The translations under genes were made by a program, and so were the position numbers. The notes beneath the pieces are model-generated. The model was not told the DNA's origin and made no database searches. It saw only the letters and a program-made list of their open reading frames with translations. A stretch of 64,000 nucleotides of DNA from the NCBI GenBank assembly GCA_910583725.1, contig CAJTXZ010000014.1, positions 1 through 64,000 of the forward strand. The letters are read 5' to 3'. The number at the start of each line of letters is the position of its first letter. Position 1 is the stretch's first letter. Shown piece by piece: positions 35,883 to 42,682 of the stretch. This DNA is from an uncultured Vampirovibrio sp. Lineage in GTDB: Bacteria > Cyanobacteriota > Vampirovibrionia > Gastranaerophilales > Gastranaerophilaceae.

Positions 35883-37562
35883 ATGTTTAATTTTGCTAGT
35901 ACAACACACAAACAAATAGTTGGAATTTCAGTAACACCTAATATTGGTGTAGAAATTCTTATGACTGACAGAAAGTCAAATCAGGTAATCAAGTATGGAC
36001 GCAGGTTCATTGAGTACAATTTCTCATCAAGAGAAATTCAGGATTACGGAGCATTTAAGGCTGCTGTAATTGACCTATTCAATGAATTGGATATCAATCC
36101 AAAGTCAAATGTCTTTTTGACACTGCCAAACGTGCATTTTGACTTTATGAATCTTCCCTTGATTATAGGTGATGAGGCTATAAGCAATGCGATACTTGCA
36201 AAGGCTGAAGAATCCTATATATTCAAAAGGGTAGAGCCTGTTTCTGCGTGGCTTGATATCAACACAAATGCAAACACCGACACAAGACACATTGTGTATT
36301 CATCATTCCAAAAAACGGTTGTTGATGAAATTAAGGATGTTTTTGCTGACATAGGCTCAAACCTTGTTGGTATTGAATCTTCCTACAGTGCAATCTTAAG
36401 AGGTGTTTACTTCTCAAATCTTTGTTCAAAAGAAATTGCAGAAAATTACAGCTGGAACGTATTATTGATTAATACAAACAGCTACGCAATCTTCTCTCTT
36501 GTCGGAACAAGATTGGTTGATTATCAGGAAGTGCCTCTTGCAATTAAGTCATTCTCTTATGAGGAGGCTTATCAGGCAATTACGACTTCTGTTTCGCAAA
36601 TTCTTCCGAATTATCCGGCTAAGAAACTTTTAATTGTTTCACAGGCAGATGATATTTGTGCGGAAGTATTAAAAACACAGATTATTTTTGATGAAAAGAT
36701 AGAAACAATTGACTGCAACAAATACGCTAAGCGTCCGTTTGTTGATGTTGCACCTGAAATCACAAGCAAAGAAGCTTCTTCAATTACGCTTTCTGCTTTG
36801 GGTGCTGCAAACAGTCAAATGTCTGACTTCCTTGTATTAAATATATTAGGAAGAGGTACAGCAAGCCAGCAAACCTTGTATGCAACATTTATGTTCTTTG
36901 ATAAAGAAATACTTGTTACTCCTGAATTTGTAAGAGCGGTTTGTTGCGGTATATTCCTCGCTGTTGCACTGTTTGCCTTCTTGTTGTGGGGCTTATTGCG
37001 TACAGCAGGCGGTATTTGGGATGGAAACCTTAAGTCGTACCAGTCTAAAATGACTGATGCTGAGCGCGGTATTAATGAGTTTAAAAATCAGGGCGGTTTC
37101 CTTGATATTGATGCAATCGTAAATGAAATATTGAGTGCAAATAAACAGGCTATAAGCTTCTATGATTCTTTAGCCTCAGATATTCCGGGCAATTTATGGC
37201 TAACTTATTACTACAATAAAGATGGCGATAAGGTTGCTGTTGAAGGCGTATCAACCACAATCAATGACATTTACAGTTATTATAAGAGCTTGAAGGTGAT
37301 TTCTCCTCAGTCAAGTATTAAATTAAACAGACTTCAGGTTGTGTCTGGCCCTCTTGATGAAGTGGATTTGGAAAATAATGACGGCAAAAAGATATTTGAC
37401 TTTGAAATTGCAAACGTTTCTTCTCCTAAGACACTAAAAGGTGCAACCGGAGACCAAAATCAACAAAATCAAGCCGGCTCTCAGGGCTCTTCCGCTACTC
37501 CTGCCGGTGCAACCATAGCTCCTCCTGTTTTACCAAAGTTAGAACCGGTTGAGATGAACTAA
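35883..37562 (+). CDS. PilM-PilN fusion protein of a type IV pilus/type II-like system
   Basis: The product has 559 residues. Residues 1 to about 330 form an actin-like PilM domain (IVGISVTPNIGVEILM, VFLTLPNVHFDFMNLPL, LLINTNSYAIFSLV). A membrane helix lies near 351-373 (RAVCCGIFLAVALFAFLLWG), and the periplasmic PilN-like coiled coil and ferredoxin-like part follow (GNLWLTYYYNKDGDKVAVEGVS). A Gln/Pro/Ala-rich tail ends it. PilM and PilN are normally separate but adjacent, so a fusion is notable. It should form the inner-membrane alignment subcomplex with the PilO-like protein downstream, 19 bp away. No good Shine-Dalgarno sequence is seen. Confidence 0.78.
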   Translation: MFNFASTTHKQIVGISVTPNIGVEILMTDRKSNQVIKYGRRFIEYNFSSREIQDYGAFKAAVIDLFNELDINPKSNVFLTLPNVHFDFMNLPLIIGDEAISNAILAKAEESYIFKRVEPVSAWLDINTNANTDTRHIVYSSFQKTVVDEIKDVFADIGSNLVGIESSYSAILRGVYFSNLCSKEIAENYSWNVLLINTNSYAIFSLVGTRLVDYQEVPLAIKSFSYEEAYQAITTSVSQILPNYPAKKLLIVSQADDICAEVLKTQIIFDEKIETIDCNKYAKRPFVDVAPEITSKEASSITLSALGAANSQMSDFLVLNILGRGTASQQTLYATFMFFDKEILVTPEFVRAVCCGIFLAVALFAFLLWGLLRTAGGIWDGNLKSYQSKMTDAERGINEFKNQGGFLDIDAIVNEILSANKQAISFYDSLASDIPGNLWLTYYYNKDGDKVAVEGVSTTINDIYSYYKSLKVISPQSSIKLNRLQVVSGPLDEVDLENNDGKKIFDFEIANVSSPKTLKGATGDQNQQNQAGSQGSSATPAGATIAPPVLPKLEPVEMN

Positions 37563-37581
37563 AGTAAGGAAAAATACAAAA

Positions 37582-38235
37582 ATGTGGCAAATAGTTAAAG
37601 ACAATTTAATTTATATCTTATTGGTAATAATAGCGCTGTTGGCAAGTATTTATGTAATTCGTCCTGAAGCTACAAATGCCTACAACAAATTTAATCAGGC
37701 CAATGAAGCTAAAAAACTGCTTGAGTCAAAAGAATCAGACCTTAGAACCCTGCAGGCACAGGCGGAAGCTTCAAGAGGGGTTAAAACAACAGTAAAAGAC
37801 GGTAAAAAAATATACGAACTCGAAGGTGCGCAGTTTAGCGGTGAAGCATCATTTGCTCCTTTGTTTGAAATCGTATTAAACATAGCACAAACATCAGGTA
37901 TCAGAATCCGTTCAATTAATTATAATTACCAGCCTACAGATGATAAAATCTATAATGCCCACATTGCTGAATATAATGTTTGCGAGCTTTCAATTATCGC
38001 GGTTGGTTCATATGCACAGCTTCAAAATTTCTTTAGAGGCTTAATGAAAGATTCTAACCTGAATTACCTCGCTGAAATTGAAATGCAGCCTTGGGAAAAG
38101 GATAAAAAAATCCTTGTGGCTAATGTAAAGATTAGACTTTATACAAAAACCCCGGGTGCTCCGACTTCTGTTCAACTTCCAGCACAAAATGCAGCTCCTG
38201 CTGCCCCTGATATGCCCGAACCGGCAATGCCGTAA
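37582..38235 (+). CDS. PilO-like protein
   Basis: The product has 217 residues. A membrane helix at about 10-27 (IYILLVIIALLASIYVI) is followed by a coiled coil (about 35-65) and a ferredoxin-like domain (TSGIRIRSINYNYQP ... GSYAQLQNFFRGL, the PilO motif). It ends in an Ala/Pro-rich tail. It pairs with PilN in the inner membrane and aligns the pilus machinery. A terminator follows immediately, so the transcription unit is PilM/N-PilO only; PilP, PilQ and the motor ATPases are not in the window. Confidence 0.82.
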   Translation: MWQIVKDNLIYILLVIIALLASIYVIRPEATNAYNKFNQANEAKKLLESKESDLRTLQAQAEASRGVKTTVKDGKKIYELEGAQFSGEASFAPLFEIVLNIAQTSGIRIRSINYNYQPTDDKIYNAHIAEYNVCELSIIAVGSYAQLQNFFRGLMKDSNLNYLAEIEMQPWEKDKKILVANVKIRLYTKTPGAPTSVQLPAQNAAPAAPDMPEPAMP

Positions 38236-38286
38236 TAAATCAGGCTCTTAGAAAACTAAAAGAAAATTTAAATGTTTATGAATTAA

Positions 38287-38316
38287 TTGACCGGTGATTA
38301 GCCGGTCAATTTTTTT
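38287..38316 (+). terminator. Terminator of the PilM/N-PilO unit
   Basis: TTGACCGG (38287-38294) and CCGGTCAA (38302-38309) form a perfect 8-bp stem followed by seven T residues. This is a strong intrinsic terminator. Confidence 0.9.
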
Positions 38317-38344
38317 GCATATTTTTTATCCTAATCCTTAGCAC

Positions 38345-38358
38345 TACCCAAAGGGGTA
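38345..38358 (+). promoter_or_regulatory. CsoR-like palindrome upstream of a radical SAM gene
   Basis: TACCCAAAGGGGTA, with TACCC/GGGTA arms and a four-base centre, overlaps the -10-like TAATAT at 38357-38362. It closely matches the site at 38-51 and resembles the operators at 60872-60918 of the copper module. The regulator is inferred. Confidence 0.45.
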
Positions 38359-38420
38359 ATATTATTTTTATTATGAAAATATACAATAATTGTTGTTAAG
38401 TTAAGACAATATTTTAAGGA

Positions 38421-38501
38421 ATGGAAAATCAATGCAAAGTATTCAAAACATGGGCAAACCCACGTTTATGCAGGCGCCCGAAGTTAAAATGGAGGAATTA
38501 A
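38421..38501 (+). other. 26-codon open frame overlapping a radical SAM gene start
   Basis: TTAAGGA stands right before an ATG at 38421 that is 11 bases from, and out of frame with, the radical SAM ATG at 38432. It ends with TAA at 38499-38501. It may be a translational leader or chance. Confidence 0.25.
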
Positions 38502-39310
38502 ATAATTTATTCTTTGAATTAACACAAAAAAACTGCAACCTAAAATGCAGCCACTGTTATATCAAAAGAAATCCATACAAACAGGAAAAAGATTTTATTC
38601 ACTTAGATAAAATTAAACAAACTTTAATCTTAACTAAGAAAGAAAACCTGAAGTGTATTTATTTAACAGGCGGAGAGCCCATGCTCCATCCTGATTTTAA
38701 TACAATATTAAGATTGTGTCTCAAATTTTCAAATGTAACCGTATTATCAAACGGCACGCTAATTAACGATAAAAAGGCACGTTTCTTAAGAAAAATCGAC
38801 GATGAATCAAATTTTGAAACCATATATAGAATAAGCCTGGATCACTACAATGAACAGAAAAATGATGAATTAAGAGGCAGGGGCAGCTACAGAAAGGCAC
38901 TCCTTGCTATCCAAAGCCTCTATAAATATGAATTTAATCCGATTATTTCTGTTGTGAATTATTACAATGAATCAAGAGAAGACTTATTCAAAGGCTTTAA
39001 AGAAATGCTAAATAAGATTGATTTTGAGTTTGAGGATATAAATTTAAAGGTCATTCCTTATTTTAACCCTGCTGCAAATAATTTTGAGCAGGTAGAAACA
39101 AATGAATTTGATAAGAATAATCTGGACTGCTCTAATTCAAGGATTGTAAGCTCTAAGGGTGTATTCTGCTGTCCTGTATTATGCAACGATTTTAGGGCAA
39201 GGGTGGGCGCCACAGCCGAGAGTTTTTCTAAAAAAGTTTATCTTGATACTGAAAAATGCTTCACCTGTGTAAAACACGGTGCAAAAGCATTTAGCAATGA
39301 CTGGATATAA
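38432..39310 (+). CDS. Radical SAM protein of unknown substrate
   Basis: The product has 292 residues with a radical SAM core: CNLKCSHCY with Cys35, 39 and 42 binding the [4Fe-4S] cluster, TGGEPMLHPDF (the GGE SAM site), and LSNGTLI. The C-terminal region has further cysteines (FCCPVLC, CFTCVKHG), suggesting an auxiliary cluster as in SPASM/Twitch-type peptide-modifying enzymes, but no precursor peptide gene is visible next to it. The first 20 residues are weakly supported; an internal start is possible. It has its own promoter after a strong terminator, and a CsoR-like palindrome precedes it. Confidence 0.8.
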   Translation: MQSIQNMGKPTFMQAPEVKMEELNNLFFELTQKNCNLKCSHCYIKRNPYKQEKDFIHLDKIKQTLILTKKENLKCIYLTGGEPMLHPDFNTILRLCLKFSNVTVLSNGTLINDKKARFLRKIDDESNFETIYRISLDHYNEQKNDELRGRGSYRKALLAIQSLYKYEFNPIISVVNYYNESREDLFKGFKEMLNKIDFEFEDINLKVIPYFNPAANNFEQVETNEFDKNNLDCSNSRIVSSKGVFCCPVLCNDFRARVGATAESFSKKVYLDTEKCFTCVKHGAKAFSNDWI

Positions 39311-39715
39311 AAACAGATACAAATCACTTCAATAACTCTTTTCCCTATTTTCCACTATTATTTACTATTTTGAGATGACGTACTTTCTTTTCGCGCCTTT
39401 TTAAAGGCGCATTTTGTTTATTTTTCAAGTATTTCCATTATACTAAAATTTTTGCTTCAATGGCCTCTATAATGCTGACATAAGGATGGGTGTCTTTTTG
39501 TGGCTGGGGTGTGGGTTTGAAAGGGCTGTTTTTACTATATAAAGCATATCTAACGCACTCAGGGCTGATTTTAGACCATTATTAATTCTGTGTTTTCTTC
39601 TTTTTGTGTTCATTTCTTCACCCATTTTAATATTTATGAATTATAAAATTAATAATAACACTATATAATAAGAATATCAACGAAAATTAATATGATTAAG
39701 AAACATTAACAACAA
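39311..39715. other. Non-coding interval with a terminator
   Basis: There is a GC-rich hairpin terminator at 39393-39425. The rest is AT-rich with a short T/G-rich block near 39490-39520. I see no gene. Confidence 0.5.
39393..39425 (+). terminator. Terminator after the radical SAM gene
   Basis: GCGCCTTT and AAAGGCGC form an 8-bp stem with a TT loop, followed by ATTTTGTTTATTTTT. It lies 83 bases past the stop at 39310. Confidence 0.8.
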
Positions 39716-39961
39716 ATGTGTAAAATAATTTATATGGATTTAGATGAAAAAATTTTAACAGAAGTCAAAATGCTTTTATTAAAAAAAGCCTGGACCCAGG
39801 AAAAGCTTGCAAAAGAAATGAGCACAAGGCTTAAGAAAAAATATTCTGCAAATAATCTTGGGAATAAATTGAGGCTTGAAACCGTAAAATACAAGGAAAT
39901 GAAGCTCATCGCAGATATTTTAGGGTATGATTTAGAATTTATTGAACGGGGCAAGAAATAA
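39716..39961 (+). CDS. Small helix-turn-helix protein
   Basis: The product is an 81-residue helical protein with a Cro/XRE-like core: LLLKKAWTQEKLAKEMS followed by YSANNLGNKLRLETVKYKEM and LIADILGYDLEFIERG. The layout matches small DNA-binding repressors such as DUF6471-like proteins. The start is unresolved: ATG at 39716 or at 39734 (75 residues); neither has a ribosome site. It stands alone, so the target is unknown. Confidence 0.7.
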   Translation: MCKIIYMDLDEKILTEVKMLLLKKAWTQEKLAKEMSTRLKKKYSANNLGNKLRLETVKYKEMKLIADILGYDLEFIERGKK

Positions 39962-40159
39962 AGCCATTTATGGCATTTTGTTGCCTGTTTTGCACGGTTT
40001 GTATGCAAGAAAACTTAATCTTGCCGCAATAATTTGTTTTCTAAGACTTGAGCTTATTCTGTTTTTAAATCAAGCCTTAAAAGTTGAAGTAAATATACAT
40101 TTTTCATTTTGTAATGCGCGAAATAACATTACAAAACTTAGTATAATTCCCCCTCTCTT

Positions 40160-40189
40160 TTGATTATCATAAATATTTTATGTTACAAT
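40160..40189 (+). promoter_or_regulatory. Promoter of the SRP RNA gene
   Basis: TTGATT at 40160-40165, an 18-base spacer and TACAAT at 40184-40189 place the start near 40197, at the base of the RNA's closing stem. Confidence 0.65.
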
Positions 40190-40196
40190 ATTTTTA

Positions 40197-40460
40197 ACCA
40201 CGCTCCACGGGGTGTTGCAAACTCTCGACCGGAAGCCTATGCCGGGTGCAGAGCCTACCGTGAGGGGCTGAGGGGCAGACATTGAAAATTTGAATATTGT
40301 TGATATCTTTCTTTTAGGGCGGCGATTATGCGGTTGAACCGTGTCAGGATGGAAACATAGCAGCACTAAATTGATGTTAACGGGTGCCTTAAAGATTGAA
40401 GGAGATGTTTGAATCGTAGATTTTGTCCGTCATTTTCGAAAGGTAGTGGCGTGGCTATTT
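40197..40460 (+). ncRNA. ffs: Signal recognition particle RNA (large bacterial type)
   Basis: The apical domain is unmistakable: GTCAGG-ATG-GAAA-CAT-AGCAGC (about 40341-40362), with the GNRA tetraloop and the two Ffh-binding asymmetric and symmetric loops. The 5' end CCACGC (40198-40203) pairs with GCGTGG (40449-40454), closing a long rod of about 260 nt. The length is like the Bacillus scRNA rather than the 114-nt enterobacterial 4.5S RNA, so an Alu-like domain is expected in the 5' part (GGGTGTTGCAAACTC... and GAAGCCTATGCCGGGTG). The RNA works with Ffh in membrane-protein targeting. The ends are estimated from pairing. Confidence 0.88.
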
Positions 40461-40485
40461 ATTTATGCCTAAAGAGGAACCTTGA

Positions 40486-41409
40486 ATGCCAAAGAAGAGC
40501 GAAATTGAAATTGTATTGGACGTTGAAACTACAGGGCTTGATTACACCAAGGAAAAAATTATTGAATTTGCCGGCGTAATGCTTGTAAACGGCAAAATTA
40601 AAGACAAATTTGAAACCCTGATAAACGCCAAACAGCACATCAGAAAATCTTCCCAGGCAATCCACGGTATAACTGAAGAAATGCTTGAAGATGCCCCGAC
40701 AGAAGAAGAGGCATTCCCCAAAATATTTGATTTTATTGGCGATTATCCTATTGTTGCGCATAATGCAATTTTTGATTACAGTTTCTTAAATAGAACCTCA
40801 AAACGCCTCTATGATAAGCCTTTAGAGAATCATCACATTGATACACAGGTTATGTTTAAAGAAATTTACCCACAGCTTGAATCTTGCGGGCTTGAAGCTT
40901 TGATGAATACATTTAATGTGGATTTTTCCACAAGGCACCGTGCAATGGCAGATGCCGAGGGGCTTGCGCTTTGCTATCCTGCGCTTAAAAAAATGTATTT
41001 TCAAAAATATGACTGGCAATTGAGCCAGATAGGCAATGTTGAATATTTGTTTGAAAGATATTTAAGATTGCAGCACACAATTGCCTCTATGCAGTCTGAA
41101 ATTCAGGACTTAAGGTCAATTTTCAAGGTTTATTTTGAAAAAGGTGGCACAGATATTGTTGCAAATTCCGGAGATATTTTAACCTACAATTCCAAAAAAA
41201 CTTTTTCCTATGATTTTTTGCAAATTAAGGATATTTTGGATGAAATCGGCGCTCTGCCAAAGGCTGTAAGGCTAAATAATGCCTTTGTGGATAGGCTTGT
41301 AAACGGTGCGAGTCTCGATAATGATATTAAGGATAAAATTAAGGCTGCAAGGTGCGAAATCACTGAAAACAAGACCTTTAATGTAATTAGGGCAGATAAA
41401 AATAAATAG
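40486..41409 (+). CDS. DnaQ-like 3'-5' exonuclease
   Basis: The product has 307 residues with an N-terminal DEDDh exonuclease domain: LDVETTGLD (Asp12, Glu14), HNAIFDYSFL and HRAMADAEG (catalytic His/Asp). This is the pattern of the DNA polymerase III epsilon/PolC proofreading family. The C-terminal 120 residues after the domain are not a known fold to me and may bind a partner. It may proofread with the replicase or act in repair. It lies 25 bp after the SRP RNA end and may share its transcript. Ribosome site: GAGGAA. Confidence 0.88.
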   Translation: MPKKSEIEIVLDVETTGLDYTKEKIIEFAGVMLVNGKIKDKFETLINAKQHIRKSSQAIHGITEEMLEDAPTEEEAFPKIFDFIGDYPIVAHNAIFDYSFLNRTSKRLYDKPLENHHIDTQVMFKEIYPQLESCGLEALMNTFNVDFSTRHRAMADAEGLALCYPALKKMYFQKYDWQLSQIGNVEYLFERYLRLQHTIASMQSEIQDLRSIFKVYFEKGGTDIVANSGDILTYNSKKTFSYDFLQIKDILDEIGALPKAVRLNNAFVDRLVNGASLDNDIKDKIKAARCEITENKTFNVIRADKNK

Positions 41410-41830
41410 TTTGAAGAAATATTTGCCGCCTTGCAAAAAAATTGGTTTAGTTTTTTTGTAATAAACCGCCAAAATTAAACAGCTTGTAAATTTTGATTTT
41501 GCCCGTCTCACCCCAAATTATTTTTCAAAAATCAAATTCCACAAGTTTCAACTTGTAATGCCTCAAAACGGCTGATTTCAGGCATTTTTTGCAAAGTTTA
41601 TAAAATTTTTGCAGCCCTGTTTTTTCTTATAATTTTGCCTGAATTTAAATATTTCTCCGGTTTTTTGCAGGTTATTAAAACAGAATACTGAAAATCGCAG
41701 CCCTATAGCTTAATATTTGAAAATTTTTTCTTGCTAAGTTTTTTGAAAACCACGGCGCAGAGGGGGTTTCAGTCAGTTATATTAAGTTTTATTATCATTT
41801 ATTACTAAATATTAAGTAAAAAGTATATAA
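41410..41830. other. Non-coding interval after the exonuclease gene
   Basis: No gene seen. There is one hairpin followed by a T-run at 41557-41590 and general T-rich sequence. The base composition flips sharply at about 41870 (see the T-depleted unit). Confidence 0.5.
41557..41590 (+). terminator. Probable terminator downstream of the exonuclease gene
   Basis: AATGCCT (41557-41563) pairs with AGGCATT (41580-41586), loop of 16, then a T-run. The loop is large, so the strength is moderate. Confidence 0.5.
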
Positions 41831-41865
41831 AAAGGCAATATTTTTTATAAAAAATACTTTATATA

Positions 41866-42098
41866 AGTACGAGAGAGAAAAATAAAACCCCGAAAAACCA
41901 AAAGAGAGAAAACAAAACAAAAACGAGGAGAGAGAAGAAAAACCACATACCACAAGACAAAGCGCCAAGAGAGAAGAAAAGAGACACTCAAAAAAAGAGA
42001 GAAAAAAAGAGAGAAAAACCACCAAAAACCACATTACTACACCACATGAGGATACTTAAACAAAATTAAAGAGCCCGTTTAAAGGCTCTTTTTCTTTT
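41866..42098 (+). ncRNA. T-depleted putative non-coding RNA ending in a terminator
   Basis: From 41871 to 42030 (160 bases) there are only three T residues in an otherwise T-rich neighbourhood. The sequence is built from GAGAGA, AAGAGAGAAG and AACCACA-type stretches. 41884-41947 and 41989-42033 contain no T at all. A TATATA-like -10 lies at 41860-41865 and a perfect 8-bp-stem terminator ends the unit at 42068-42098. An RNA of this composition could hardly fold on itself and would expose A/G-rich sites. No plus-strand reading frame of useful size is present. The promoter is weakly supported; the terminator is strong. Confidence 0.5.
42068..42098 (+). terminator. Strong intrinsic terminator of the T-depleted unit
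   Basis: AAAGAGCC (42068-42075) pairs with GGCTCTTT (42084-42091) around CGTTTAAA, followed by TTCTTTT. This fits a plus-strand transcript ending here. Confidence 0.85.
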
Positions 42099-42225
42099 AC
42101 ATAAAGGGTTTCTAGGGGATTTTGAGAAATATGTTAAATTGTTACAATTCTTAATAATTTGTCTTCCGGACTTTTTGCTGCATCTATCTGACCTAATTCC
42201 TTGCAGCACAATACTTTTCAAAAAC

Positions 42226-42480
42226 TTATGTGCTTGGAAAGTAGTCACAGATAAGCTTTTTAGTCTTTTTAAACTTTAGAAGCTTTTTGATTTTTTCAAT
42301 TATTGGTGCCGGATAGAGCTCTTTTTTATATTTATCAATCAATATAGCTTTTTTAATGAGTGTCCGGTTGTATGCCTCTGCCATTGCGGCATTTGACTCT
42401 ATATGGGGCTTTAGCTCGCGCAACTGTTTTTTACAGTTTAAAATTTCTGTTTCTAAGCGTTTTATAAGTTTTTTATTCAT
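42226..42480 (-). CDS. Hypothetical basic protein, 84 aa
   Basis: The product is a Lys-rich helical protein (predicted coiled coil MNKKLIKRLETEILNCKKQL...) with a Pro-containing break (ELYPAPIIEK) and a basic C-terminus. I do not recognise it. AAGGAA lies 15-20 bases upstream of the ATG, so the site is weak. It is a single gene between two non-coding stretches. Confidence 0.5.
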   Translation of the reverse strand: MNKKLIKRLETEILNCKKQLRELKPHIESNAAMAEAYNRTLIKKAILIDKYKKELYPAPIIEKIKKLLKFKKTKKLICDYFPST

Positions 42481-42682
42481 GACTTTGGGGTTTAATTCCT
42501 TACTTGTGACTTAATTATAGCCAATTTCATTTTTTTAATGTTCCCCTAAAAAATGGAAAACTATTTGTTGAATATGGTAAAATGTGTTATATTTCTAAAA
42601 TATAAAAGCCGGCGAAAAGCCGATATGGCTTGGTTTTAGGCATTTAAACAATGTATAAATTTTGTAATCGGAGATTTTAACT

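Noticed and set aside
41795..42034. 79-residue Phe/Leu/Ser-rich minus-strand frame
   Set aside because: It arises from the pyrimidine-rich complement of the T-depleted region; no ribosome site, no signal motif, and the terminator fits a plus-strand RNA better. Kept as an alternative for the RNA finding.
42600..42682. GCCGGC-rich hairpins before the GH38 gene as a riboswitch
   Set aside because: No recognisable aptamer core or expression platform; a short hairpin alone is not enough.
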